DNA of 64,000 nt from Actinomycetes bacterium. Lineage in GTDB: Bacteria > Actinomycetota > Acidimicrobiia > Acidimicrobiales > RAAP-2. A model generated the notes under the pieces. The model did not search any database. It had not been told where the DNA came from and saw only the letters and a program-made list of their open reading frames with translations. The stretch spans positions 120,001-184,000 of the forward strand of contig JAJZUS010000003.1 in the NCBI GenBank assembly GCA_021848365.1. Direction: 5' to 3'. Positions 53,401 through 63,658 of this stretch are shown in pieces (position 1 is the stretch's first letter; each line of letters begins with the position of its first letter). Made by a program: the position numbers and the translations under genes.

Positions 53401-54854
53401 GGCGGAGTGTCCGAGCCCATCGAGCCGATGGGCTCCTCACCGACGCGAGCCATGTGTCGCACGATGAGACGGATGTCCTCGTCGCTGTAGCCGAAGGCGA
53501 GCTGGCGCTGGCGGACGGAGGCGTAGCTGGGGAGCAGGATCGACGGCGTGGGCAGCTCGTCGAGCGAGTGCTGTTCGTGGTCGAGCCACTCGCCGTAGGG
53601 GGCGCGGGCCGCCAGGGCCGACTTCACCTCGTCGTCGTCGACGATGCGTCCCGCGTCGAGGTCGACGAGGAAGATGCGACCGGGTTGGAGCCGGCCCTTG
53701 CGCACGACCGACTCGGGCGCCACCGGGAGGACCCCGACCTCGCTCGCCAGAATGACCCGGTCGTCGTCGGTGACCCAGTAGCGCGCCGGTCGCAGGCCGT
53801 TGCGGTCGAGGACCGCCCCCACGATCGTCCCGTCGCAGAAGCTGATCGACGCGGGGCCGTCCCACGGCTCCATGAGGGCGGCGTGGTAGCGGTAGAAGTC
53901 CCGCCGGGCGGAGTCCATCGCTGTCGAGCGCTCCCAAGCCTCGGGGATCATCATGAGGACGCTGTGGGGCAGTGAGCGACCCGCGTGCACCAGGAGCTCC
54001 ACGACCTCGTCGAAGCTCGCCGAGTCGCTCATCGACTCGGTGACGAGGGGGGCGATCTCGGCGAGATCCACGGGGATCTCGGGGGCGCTCAGGGTCGTCT
54101 CCCGAGCGGTTATCCAGTTGCGGTTCCCGCGGATGGTGTTGATCTCGCCGTTGTGTGCGATGAAGTGGAAAGGCTGGGCGAGTTCCCATCTCGGCAGGGT
54201 GTTGGTCGAGAAACGACTGTGGACGAGGGCGACGGCCGACTCGAGGCGAGGATCGGCGAGGTCGTGGAAGTAGCGCCGCAACTGGGGCGAGGTGAGCATC
54301 CCCTTGTAGATGAGGGTCCGCGACGAGCAGGAGATCCCGTAGACGTCCACGGTGCGCTCCACCAGGCGTCGTAGGGCGTAGAGGGCGCGCTCGAGGGCCG
54401 GTCGCGTCGTCGGGTGGCGCGGAACGAGGGCGTGCATGACGAACAGCGGCTCGCTCTCTCGCGAGGTCGGCCCGAGGATCGATCCGTCGGTCGGCGTCAC
54501 TCGCCGGCCCGCTACGCCGAGGTCGAGCCGGCTCGCGGCGGCGGCGACGGCGGCGTCGAGGGCGGCGGGATCGGCACCGCGAGGGACCATCCAGTGCGCG
54601 AGTCCGTAGGAGCCTTCCTCCAGGACGTCGTCGAACCAGCTTCGCACGGCGGCGTGGGGAATCTGCAGCAGGATCCCGGCGCCGTCACCGGAATCGGGGT
54701 CGGCGCCCGACGCCCCTCGGTGCTCCAAGTTCTCGAGGATCGTCAGGGCGTCGTCGACGGTGCGGTGGGACGGGTGGGCCGCGAGGTCGGCGACGACGCC
54801 GACGCCGCACGCGTCACGAAAGTTGAGGGGGTCAAAGAGAGAAGTCATCATCAT
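50418..54854 (-). CDS. gltB: Glutamate synthase (NADPH) large subunit
   Basis: 1478 residues. Short propeptide then the amidotransferase nucleophile Cys16 (ACGVGVVAD); class II amidotransferase domain to ~400, central domain, FMN-binding synthase domain (~790-1190) with ISGHDGGTGAAPLTSLKHAG, and the 3Fe-4S cluster Cys-x5-Cys-x4-Cys (CVMMRVCHLDTCPVG, ~1113-1124); C-terminal beta-helix ending near 1400. Converts glutamine and 2-oxoglutarate to two glutamates. Three consecutive ATG codons (54854, 54851, 54848) could start it. The GarA-like protein at 5.5 kb may regulate this step by analogy. Confidence 0.96.
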   Translation of the reverse strand: MMMTSLFDPLNFRDACGVGVVADLAAHPSHRTVDDALTILENLEHRGASGADPDSGDGAGILLQIPHAAVRSWFDDVLEEGSYGLAHWMVPRGADPAALDAAVAAAASRLDLGVAGRRVTPTDGSILGPTSRESEPLFVMHALVPRHPTTRPALERALYALRRLVERTVDVYGISCSSRTLIYKGMLTSPQLRRYFHDLADPRLESAVALVHSRFSTNTLPRWELAQPFHFIAHNGEINTIRGNRNWITARETTLSAPEIPVDLAEIAPLVTESMSDSASFDEVVELLVHAGRSLPHSVLMMIPEAWERSTAMDSARRDFYRYHAALMEPWDGPASISFCDGTIVGAVLDRNGLRPARYWVTDDDRVILASEVGVLPVAPESVVRKGRLQPGRIFLVDLDAGRIVDDDEVKSALAARAPYGEWLDHEQHSLDELPTPSILLPSYASVRQRQLAFGYSDEDIRLIVRHMARVGEEPIGSMGSDTPPAVLSTRPRSVFDYFSQLFAQVTNPPLDAIREELVTATRVTIGGEDNLLSESPAHCRQIVLASPVLTNEDLAKLRYIDESDRVTGFSPVTLDGLFAAGGDAPAGERLASAIDELGERAVAAIRGGANLVILSDRNATAERAAIPSLLLVASVHHRLVAEHLRTRAALVVEAGDVREIHHVSLLLGFGASAVCPYLAYETIDALVERGEIDPAAAGTGRYQYAKALTKGLVKVMSKMGVSTVASYVGSQLFEATGLGDDVLRRYFPDLRAPVGGADLTRLAQDVLSWHREAYHHPDADLTDAGEYQWRRDGEIHLFNPHTVQKLQHATRTGRYDVFREYTQLVDDQDRGRVTLRSLLDFVDATDPVPLDEVEPATSILARFSTGAMSYGSISEEAHTTLAVAMNRLGAKSNTGEGGEDEDRFDVSDPRENRRSAIKQVASGRFGVTMRYLVNADDLQIKMAQGAKPGEGGQLPGTKVYPWIAATRHSTPGVGLISPPPHHDIYSIEDLKQLIYDLKNANDAARIHVKLVSEQGVGTIAAGVAKAHADVILISGHDGGTGAAPLTSLKHAGTPWEIGLAEAHQTLAANGLRSRVTLQVDGQLKTGRDVVIAALLGAEEFGFATAPLVVSGCVMMRVCHLDTCPVGIATQNPELRQRFTGRPEFVENFFQFIAEDVREILSRIGARSLDEVIGDATRLRARTVDDARGVDLGRLLETTPPDQRRRTTAQDHELDGALDHAFRDEALAAVAAGKRFDYSGPVTNVHRAVGTLTGSALTRALGVRRLEDDTVVLRLRGSAGQSLGAFLPAGMTIELVGDANDYVGKGLSGGRLIVRPTPGAHLDVRRDIIAGNVIGYGATSGEIFLAGVVGERCGVRNSGATIVVEGAGDHAAEYMTGGVLVILGPVGRNLAAGMSGGTLYLHDPDGRAHDVLSAGVYETDPLEYEDDERLRGLLARYHEATGSPTARALLDDWRRSRMDFLRIETSEYQRARDGQRNG

Positions 54855-54887
54855 GCGTCACCGGTGGGGCGACGCTGACCCGGCCTC

Positions 54888-54893
54888 ACTATA
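54888..54893 (-). promoter_or_regulatory. -10 element of gltBD (TATAGT)
   Basis: Predicts a leader of about 27 nt before ATG 54854. Confidence 0.45.
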
Positions 54894-54920
54894 ACCGAGG
54901 CCCTCGTCGGGCCCGGGACC

Positions 54921-54926
54921 TACAGT
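54921..54926 (+). promoter_or_regulatory. -10 element of the 51-residue gene (TACAGT)
   Basis: Predicts a ~24-nt leader with AGGAGAGG just before ATG 54957. Confidence 0.4.
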
Positions 54927-54956
54927 GGTCCGCGGAACACTGGGTCAGGAGAGGCG

Positions 54957-55112
54957 ATGACGAAGGACGAACTACTCGACGCGCTCGACGAGCGCATCCT
55001 CGAGGCCCTCAAGGCTCGCGCGACGGGCGAGACGATCGCCTTCCTCTTCGAGGCTCGGGCGTGGCTCACTCATCCCGACCAGCCCCACGGTGCACATCAT
55101 GGAGGCGCCTGA
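54957..55112 (+). CDS. 51-residue small protein, divergent from gltB
   Basis: Starts MTKDELLDALDERILEALKA, a strong amphipathic helix, and ends with a His-rich tail (PHGAHHGGA). A -10 hexamer and a good Shine-Dalgarno (AGGAGAGG) precede the ATG. GC-rich third positions match real genes. Family unknown. It precedes tRNA-Pro by 24 nt and is divergent from glutamate synthase. Confidence 0.55.
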   Translation: MTKDELLDALDERILEALKARATGETIAFLFEARAWLTHPDQPHGAHHGGA

Positions 55113-55136
55113 GCGCTCGCTATCATGGGTAGCCCA

Positions 55137-55215
55137 CGGGCTGTGGCTTAGTTTGGTCTAGAGCGCTCGGCTGGGGGCCGAGAGATCGGGAGTTCGAATC
55201 TCCCCAGCCCGACCA
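55137..55215 (+). tRNA. tRNA-Pro (anticodon GGG)
   Basis: All four arms pair. Acceptor CGGGCTG with CAGCCCG, U8 present, D-stem GCTT with GAGC, anticodon stem CTCGG/CCGAG around loop CTGGGGG (anticodon GGG), T-arm GGGAG-TTCGAAT-CTCCC, discriminator A, and an encoded CCA end. Reads CCC and CCU proline codons. Confidence 0.95.
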
Positions 55216-55233
55216 CTTCTGCGGTCGCGACCC

Positions 55234-56088
55234 TCAGGCGGTCGCGACGTTGCGGAGTGCTCCGAGGCCCGCGATGCGGGTCTCGAGGACGTCACCCGGA
55301 GCGAGGAAGACCGGCGGACGCTGCCCCTGGCCCACTCCCGGGGGGCTCCCGGTGAAGACGAGGTCGCCCGGTCGCAACTCCACCACGTGGGAGAGGTAGG
55401 CGACGATCTCGGCCACCGTGAAGACCATGTCCGACGTCGAGGAGTCCTGGCGGACGGCCCCGTTGAGGCGGCACTCGATGCGCAGGTCCTGAGGGTTGCC
55501 GGCGTCGTCCAGCGTCGTGACCCACGGGCCCACGGGCGCGAAGCCCTCGTGGGACTTGCCGAGGGAGAACTGAGCGGGCGAACCGGCCATCTGCAGTCCC
55601 CGGTCGCTCAAGTCCTGACCCACGCACAGGCCGGCGACGGCATCGAGGGCCGTGTCGACGCTCAGGCGACGAGCCCGCGCACCCAGGACGACGACGAGCT
55701 CGGCTTCCCAGTCCGTCGTCTCGGACGGGACCCGAAAGCTCGAGGCGGGGCCCGTGAGCGACGACGGGAACTTCGTGAAGATCATCGGCTGGCTCGGCGG
55801 GGTCAGGCCCATCTCGGCCGCGTGGGTGCGGTAGTTGAGCCCCACGGCGAAGATCTGCGAGGGGTCGGAAACGACCGGTCCGAGTCGTCCCGAACTCGCG
55901 AGCTCGTCCGGAGAGACCTGCTCGGTGTCCGCGGGCTCCGCCTCGGCGAGCCAGGCACGCACCGCGGGAAGGCTCGCGAGAACGGCGCGAGGGTCGGGGC
56001 CGATGCGCCCGCCGCTCGCCGTGGCCAGATCGACGTATCCGCTGTCGCGGACCAGGATGGCCCGATCGTTGAGGTTGGCGATGCGCAC
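55234..56088 (-). CDS. Fumarylacetoacetate hydrolase (FAH) family protein
   Basis: 284 residues. The FAH domain (~75-280) has FAVGLNYRTHAAEMG, TKFPSSLTGP, the metal-binding acidic set in DWEAELVVVLG (Glu128, Glu130), FSLGKSHEGFAPVGPW and VFTGSPPGVGQ. Members cleave or decarboxylate beta-diketo acids, for example in aromatic-ring breakdown or as oxaloacetate decarboxylases. GTG 56088 follows AAGGGAG by about 6 nt. It is divergent from the Old Yellow Enzyme gene. Confidence 0.87.
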   Translation of the reverse strand: MRIANLNDRAILVRDSGYVDLATASGGRIGPDPRAVLASLPAVRAWLAEAEPADTEQVSPDELASSGRLGPVVSDPSQIFAVGLNYRTHAAEMGLTPPSQPMIFTKFPSSLTGPASSFRVPSETTDWEAELVVVLGARARRLSVDTALDAVAGLCVGQDLSDRGLQMAGSPAQFSLGKSHEGFAPVGPWVTTLDDAGNPQDLRIECRLNGAVRQDSSTSDMVFTVAEIVAYLSHVVELRPGDLVFTGSPPGVGQGQRPPVFLAPGDVLETRIAGLGALRNVATA

Positions 56089-56113
56089 GGCGGACTCCCT
56101 TCGAGGTCGCCAC

Positions 56114-56119
56114 AGCCTA
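56114..56119 (-). promoter_or_regulatory. -10 element of the FAH gene (TAGGCT)
   Basis: Predicts an ~18-nt leader carrying AAGGGAG before GTG 56088. Confidence 0.4.
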
Positions 56120-56143
56120 CCGAGGCGGCGTAACCGGCCGTGA

Positions 56144-57246
<1,103 letters not shown>

Positions 57247-57257
57247 ACCCGCGGCGG

Positions 57258-57263
57258 TAGGAT
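57258..57263 (+). promoter_or_regulatory. -10 element of the FAD oxidase transcript (TAGGAT)
   Basis: Predicts a start near 57270 and a ~90-nt structured leader. Confidence 0.4.
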
Positions 57264-57267
57264 GGAC

Positions 57268-57359
57268 GTAGAGGCTGGTGAAACTACTGGCGTTCGCTCG
57301 CATCGCGAGCGAAAGGGGAAGTCCAGAGAGGGTGAGTCCAACCAACGGTTGGAGACGTC
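57268..57359 (+). ncRNA. Candidate structured leader / cis-regulatory RNA
   Basis: GTAG...CTAC (57268-57271 with 57284-57287), CTGG with CCAG enclosing a very strong hairpin TTCGCTCGC-ATC-GCGAGCGAA, an unpaired purine-rich segment AGGGGAAG, then TCCAACC-AAC-GGTTGGA ending 5 nt before ATG. There is no ordinary Shine-Dalgarno in the last 12 nt; the final stem occupies that place, so the RNA may gate translation. It matches no riboswitch consensus I can recall. Confidence 0.45.
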
Positions 57360-58772
57360 ATGGACAAGAGGAGTCCCTCGGTCCTGCGGCACCTGGCGGA
57401 TGTTCAGCCGGAACTGTGGTGGCTTGATTCTGATCCGCTGGAGCCCGAACCGCACTCGGCGGTCGTGGGCGAGGTCGCGGCGGACCTGTGCATTGTCGGG
57501 GCGGGATATACGGGGCTGTGGTCGGCCCTGCTCGCGAAGGAGCGCGACCCCCAGCGCAACGTCGTCGTCGTCGAGCAGTACGAGACGGGGGCGGGCGCGT
57601 CGGGACGCAACGGAGGGTTCTGCTCGGCGTCGCTGACGCACGGCTTCTCGAATGGAATGCGTCGGTTCCGCGACGAGATGCCGCTCATCGAGCGACTCGG
57701 ACGCGAGAACCTCGCCGAGATCGAGGCGACGATCGAGCGCTACGGCATCCAGTGCGACTGGGAGCGAACCGGCGAGCTCCGTGTGGCGCTCGCGCCGTGG
57801 CAGTACGCCCAGATGGAGGAGGAGGCGCGCCTGCGCAATGAGTTCGGCGACAACGTCGAGCTGCTCAGCCGCGAGGAGGTCCAGGCGCGGATTCACTCCC
57901 CCATCTACCACGGGGGGCTCTTCGACCCCGACGGCACCGCGCTGGTGGACCCGGCGCGGCTCGTCTGGGGCCTGGAGCGAGCCTGCCTCTCGCTCGGGGT
58001 GAGGATCTTCGAGAACAGTCACGTCGAGTGGATCGAGGACGTCGACGACGCCGTGCGAATCCACACGCCCTACGGGGCCGTGACGGCCGGACAAGTCATT
58101 CTCGCGACCAACGTGTTCCCGTCGGTCCTGCGTCACGTGCGCAAGTACGTGGTCCCGGTGTACGACTACGTCCTCGTCACCGAGCCCCTGACCGACGAGC
58201 AGCGAGAGCGCATCGGCTGGAGCGCTCGCGAGGGCGTGTCCGACGCCGGCAACCAGTTCCACTACTACCGGCTCACGAGTGACGGGTCGATCCTCTGGGG
58301 CGGCTACGACGCGATCTACAACTTCCGCGGGAAGGTTCGCCGAGAGTACGAGTTCAACGCCGACACCTATGCCACGCTCGCAGCTCACTTCCTCGAGACG
58401 TTCCCGCAGCTGCACGACGTGAAGTTCACCCACGCCTGGGGCGGGGCGATCGACACGTGCACGCGCTTCTCCCCGTTCTGGGGGACGGCCATGGACAACA
58501 AGGTCGCCTACGCGGCGGGCTTCACCGGCCTCGGCGTGGCGTCGACACGGTTCGCCGCGGCGACGATGCTCGACTTGCTCGAGGGCGAGCCCACCGAGCG
58601 GACCGGCCTCGCGATGGTGCGCAAGAAGCCCCTCCCCTTCCCCCCGGAGCCCTTCAAGTGGATCTTCATCCGGCTCACGCAAGCGGCGATCAAGCGGGCC
58701 GACACGCACGAGGGCAAGCGCAACGTGTGGCTGAGGCTTCTCGACGCGTTCGGCCTGGGGTTCGACTCGTAG
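57360..58772 (+). CDS. FAD-dependent oxidoreductase of the DAO family (PuuB/glycine-oxidase-like)
   Basis: 470 residues. FAD-binding motif LCIVGAGYTGLWSALLAKE near residue 43, GAGASGRNGGFC near 77, a substrate domain, and C-terminal FTGLGVASTRFAAATMLDLL that closes the FAD site. The N-terminal WWLDSDPLEPEP extension and motif order resemble gamma-glutamylputrescine oxidases and related amine or amino-acid oxidases; the substrate is unknown. Start ATG 57360 lies just past the leader structure. A perfect hairpin follows the stop. Confidence 0.82.
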   Translation: MDKRSPSVLRHLADVQPELWWLDSDPLEPEPHSAVVGEVAADLCIVGAGYTGLWSALLAKERDPQRNVVVVEQYETGAGASGRNGGFCSASLTHGFSNGMRRFRDEMPLIERLGRENLAEIEATIERYGIQCDWERTGELRVALAPWQYAQMEEEARLRNEFGDNVELLSREEVQARIHSPIYHGGLFDPDGTALVDPARLVWGLERACLSLGVRIFENSHVEWIEDVDDAVRIHTPYGAVTAGQVILATNVFPSVLRHVRKYVVPVYDYVLVTEPLTDEQRERIGWSAREGVSDAGNQFHYYRLTSDGSILWGGYDAIYNFRGKVRREYEFNADTYATLAAHFLETFPQLHDVKFTHAWGGAIDTCTRFSPFWGTAMDNKVAYAAGFTGLGVASTRFAAATMLDLLEGEPTERTGLAMVRKKPLPFPPEPFKWIFIRLTQAAIKRADTHEGKRNVWLRLLDAFGLGFDS

Positions 58773-58808
58773 CCGATCAGCCCCGGGGCCGCCCCCGGGG
58801 CTGATCGG
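58773..58808. terminator. Perfect 16-bp hairpin terminator shared by convergent genes
   Basis: CCGATCAGCCCCGGGG, loop CCGC, CCCCGGGGCTGATCGG: a perfect 16-bp stem starting at the base after the oxidase stop and ending 7 nt before the acs stop. No T-tract, but symmetric, so it can serve both strands. Confidence 0.75.
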
Positions 58809-58815
58809 CCCGGGC

Positions 58816-60780
<1,965 letters not shown>

Positions 60781-60838
60781 GGGTTCCCCCCTGGATCGTT
60801 CGGATTCGTAGTCGAGTGAGTGAGTAGGTGTTCGGCGT

Positions 60839-60853
60839 GATCACTGCGTGATC
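60839..60853 (-). promoter_or_regulatory. Dyad upstream of acs, candidate operator
   Basis: GATCAC-TGC-GTGATC is a perfect 6-bp inverted repeat about 60 nt before ATG 60780, within the 186-bp satP-acs gap. Confidence 0.4.
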
Positions 60854-60890
60854 GCCATTAGCGCGACAGTACCGCCGGGGCCCCTAAGAC

Positions 60891-60929
60891 GCCAACAGCG
60901 CCCGAACCGATGGTCCGGGCGCTGTTGGC
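60891..60929. terminator. Hairpin after satP
   Basis: GCCAACAGCGCCCG and CGGGCGCTGTTGGC form a perfect 14-bp stem with an 11-nt loop, 37 nt beyond the satP stop. No T-tract. Confidence 0.65.
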
Positions 60930-60966
60930 GGTTGGGTCCGGTGGCGTGCCACCAGTGACCCCAACG

Positions 60967-61527
60967 TTAGCCGCGCGGACCCAGGGGAAGCACGACCCTC
61001 TTGAAGCTGTCGTTGATGACGCCGGCCGCCGAGGCGTACCACGCGAGGAGCGCGGTGAGCAGACCCGTCCAGCCGCCGATCTTCGTCATGCTGGCGTGAC
61101 CCGCTCCCCAGGCACCAATGGTGAGGAAGATGAAGGTGATGAACAGCACCAGGAAGATCAGCATCAACACGGTGTTGGTCCGTGTCGAGGCGATGAGCAT
61201 GTAGAAGGTGAAGATCGTCCAGGCGAGCAGGAAGACGCCGAGTGACGCCCCCGAACCCTTCTGGAAGTTCAAGAATGCGTAGACCGCCAGCCAGAAGCCG
61301 CCGTAGGAGCTGAACGCGAGAGCCCCGAAGGTGTTCCCGCGTGCGAACTCCCACATACCCGCGGCGAGCTGAACCAGTCCCCCGTAGAACAGCGCCAGGG
61401 AGACTGCCGCCGCCGCGCCCGCCCCGTGCCACAGGTTCGCGTTGGCGCTACTGAGACAGAAGGTCGTCGCCGCGAAACCCGCCAGACCGAGCGGGCCGGG
61501 ATCGGCAACCTTGTGTTCGTCTGCCAT
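60967..61527 (-). CDS. satP: Acetate/succinate transporter of the GPR1/FUN34/YaaH (SatP) family
   Basis: 186 residues, six transmembrane helices. The family signature lies at the N-terminus as DPGPLGLAGFAATTFCLS (normally NPxPLGL), followed by FYGGLVQLAAGMWEF and FGALAFSSYGGFWL. Imports acetate or succinate with protons. ATG 61527 has a GGGGGT stretch about 8 nt upstream. The acs gene follows, with a hairpin and a candidate operator between. Confidence 0.9.
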   Translation of the reverse strand: MADEHKVADPGPLGLAGFAATTFCLSSANANLWHGAGAAAAVSLALFYGGLVQLAAGMWEFARGNTFGALAFSSYGGFWLAVYAFLNFQKGSGASLGVFLLAWTIFTFYMLIASTRTNTVLMLIFLVLFITFIFLTIGAWGAGHASMTKIGGWTGLLTALLAWYASAAGVINDSFKRVVLPLGPRG

Positions 61528-61633
61528 GAAATACCCCCACTTTGGTTGTGCACTTCGAGCCGGCACGTACGCGGCTCATCACTGATATAACACGGCACTT
61601 GACGTTGAGCGCGGCTTCTAACGGCACGCGAAT

Positions 61634-61690
61634 GTGAAGTTATTCACGAGAAAGACGAGATTGTCAGTCCTGGTCAAAGGACTTAAGTCC
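61634..61690. promoter_or_regulatory. Palindromes in the trpA-satP gap
   Basis: GTGAA-GTTA-TTCAC (61634-61647) and the perfect 12-bp palindrome GGACTTAAGTCC (61679-61690) lie in the 179-bp gap upstream of satP. The second, read on the minus strand, is followed by TTT and could be part of a trpA terminator. Confidence 0.35.
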
Positions 61691-61696
61691 CATGGC

Positions 61697-61720
61697 CCCC
61701 GAAATATCAGGCTTCCGGGG
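61697..61720 (-). terminator. Hairpin overlapping the trpA stop
   Basis: CCCCGGAA with TTTCGGGG (one G-U pair), 8-nt loop, spanning the trpA stop codon; possible terminator of the trp genes. Confidence 0.4.
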
Positions 61721-62489
61721 CTCCCTCGTCAATCGTTCGGCGGAAGCGAGAAATCAACGTCTCCAATTCGGCGGGACTCTCCCCGTCGAGCACCCGCTGG
61801 ACCAGGGCAGAGCCCACGATGACGCCGTCCGCGTCGCGGGTGGCGTGGCGGGCCTGGTCGGGGTCGGAGATGCCGATGCCGACGTAGACGGGCACGTCAC
61901 CGTGCTCACGAATGCCGGCGACCACTCGAGCCGCCTCTCCGTCGCCGCTCGCCCGTCCGGTCACCGCCATGCGAGCGGCGGCGTAGACGAAGCCCTGGCT
62001 CGTCGCCACGATGCGCGCGACTCGGTCGGGCGGCGTGGAGGGGGCGACCATCAGTATCGTCGCTAGGTCCCGGGCTCCGGCGGCGCGGCGCCACGGCGCG
62101 GACTCCTCGAGGGAGAGGTCCGGGAGGATCACTCCGGCGACCCCGGCGCTCGCGAGCAGTCCCGCCGCTCGCTCGAGGCCGCGATAGTGCATCACGTTGA
62201 AGTAGGTCATTACCACCACGGGCACGCCCAGATCGGTTCGCGCGAGCTCGTCGAGGACCCCCTCGAGGGTCACGCCGCGTTCGAGGGCCCGAACTCCGGC
62301 GGCCTGGATGACCGGTCCGTCCATCATCGGATCGGAGAACGGGACCCCGACCTCGAGGACGTCGGCGCCACCCTGAACGGCCGCGTCGAGGTACTGGGTC
62401 CAGTTCGGCGTGAGTCCGGCCATGAAGTACGGCACCAGGGCACGACGCCGGTCGCGCAGATCGCGCAGCTCGCGGTCGAGACGCGTCAC
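61707..62489 (-). CDS. trpA: Tryptophan synthase alpha subunit
   Basis: 260 residues. TIM barrel with catalytic Glu46 and Asp57 in [18 protein letters not shown], phosphate-binding GIGISDPDQ and GVIVGSALV. Splits indole-3-glycerol phosphate and passes indole to TrpB. GTG 62489 overlaps the trpB stop by GTGA; upstream in-frame residues are shadow translation of trpB. Confidence 0.95.
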   Translation of the reverse strand: MTRLDRELRDLRDRRRALVPYFMAGLTPNWTQYLDAAVQGGADVLEVGVPFSDPMMDGPVIQAAGVRALERGVTLEGVLDELARTDLGVPVVVMTYFNVMHYRGLERAAGLLASAGVAGVILPDLSLEESAPWRRAAGARDLATILMVAPSTPPDRVARIVATSQGFVYAAARMAVTGRASGDGEAARVVAGIREHGDVPVYVGIGISDPDQARHATRDADGVIVGSALVQRVLDGESPAELETLISRFRRTIDEGAPEA

Positions 62490-63658
62490 GCTCGCTCCTC
62501 GAGCAGGGTGCGAACCTGGGCGACGTCCTTGTCGCCACGTCCCGACAGGTTGAGCAGGACGGTCGACCCACGGGGGATCGACGCGGCCTCGCGGACGAGC
62601 CAGGCGATGGCGTGGGCGGTCTCCAGCGCGGGGATGATCCCCTCGAGTCGACTGAGCAGGCGGAGGGCGTCGAGGACCTCGTCGTCGGCCGCCCGCGTGT
62701 ACCGAGCGCGCCCGATGCTCGCCAGGTAGGCGTGCTCGGGGCCGATCCCGGGGTAGTCGAGGCCCGCGGAGATCGACTCCGCCTCCTCCACCTGCCCGTG
62801 GTCGTCCTGGAGGATCATCGATCGCATGCCGTGCAGGACGCCCGGCACCCCGGAGCCGACCGCCGAGCCGCCCGCCGCCTCGACCCCGACGAGGTCGGCG
62901 CGGGAGTCGGCGAAGCCGGCGAAGATGCCCGCGGCGTTGGAGCCTCCGCCGACGCAGGCCACGACCAGGTCGGGCTCGTCGACGCCGAGGGCGCGAAGCT
63001 GCTCGGCGGCCTCGGCACCGATGATGCTCTGGAACTCGCGGACCATCCACGGGAACGGGTGGGGTCCCATGACCGAGCCGAGACAGTAGTGGGTGTCGTC
63101 GACACAGGTCACCCATTCGCGCATGGCCTCGTTGACGGCGTCCTTCAGGGTGCGACTTCCCGAGGTGACGGGAACGACCCGAGCGCCCAACAACTCCATT
63201 CGGAAGACGTTGAGGGCCTGACGCTGCGTGTCCAGCTCGCCCATGAAGACCGTGCAGTCGAGCCCGAGGCGCGCGGCGGCCGTCGCCGTGGCGACGCCGT
63301 GCTGTCCAGCGCCCGTCTCGGCGATGACCCGTCGCTTGCCCATCCGGCGGGTGAGCAGGGCCTGGCCGACGACGTTGTTGATCTTGTGGGAACCGGTGTG
63401 CGCGAGGTCCTCCCGCTTGGCGAAGACGCGCAGTCCGAGGTGTTCGGAGAGGCGCTCGAGCGGTGTGACGGGTGTCGGTCGACCGCCGAAGAGACGCAGT
63501 GTCTCGCGGAACTCGGTCACGAACTCGGGGTCCGACCACGCCTCCCGGAAGACCGCCTCCACTTCGAGGCAGGCCGGCATGAGCGCTTCGGGGACGTATC
63601 GTCCACCGAAGTCGCCGAAGTGCCCCCCGGTGTCCGGGCTCCCCATGACGTGACTCAT
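62486..63658 (-). CDS. trpB: Tryptophan synthase beta subunit
   Basis: 390 residues, PLP enzyme. [16 protein letters not shown] at the N-terminus, PLP Lys92 in [21 protein letters not shown] near 113, and the phosphate loop GGGSNAAG near 235. Joins indole and serine to tryptophan. ATG 63658 overlaps the trpF stop by ATGA. Confidence 0.96.
   Translation of the reverse strand: MSHVMGSPDTGGHFGDFGGRYVPEALMPACLEVEAVFREAWSDPEFVTEFRETLRLFGGRPTPVTPLERLSEHLGLRVFAKREDLAHTGSHKINNVVGQALLTRRMGKRRVIAETGAGQHGVATATAAARLGLDCTVFMGELDTQRQALNVFRMELLGARVVPVTSGSRTLKDAVNEAMREWVTCVDDTHYCLGSVMGPHPFPWMVREFQSIIGAEAAEQLRALGVDEPDLVVACVGGGSNAAGIFAGFADSRADLVGVEAAGGSAVGSGVPGVLHGMRSMILQDDHGQVEEAESISAGLDYPGIGPEHAYLASIGRARYTRAADDEVLDALRLLSRLEGIIPALETAHAIAWLVREAASIPRGSTVLLNLSGRGDKDVAQVRTLLEERA

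Noticed and set aside
57268-57359. Cobalamin riboswitch in the FAD oxidase leader
   Set aside because: The purine-rich GGGGAAG and GGGTGAG words look similar, but there is no B12 box and the leader is far too short.
61679-61690. GGACTTAAGTCC as an operator for satP
   Set aside because: It lies over 150 nt upstream of the start and directly beyond trpA, so part of a trp terminator is at least as likely; kept only as a low-confidence feature.
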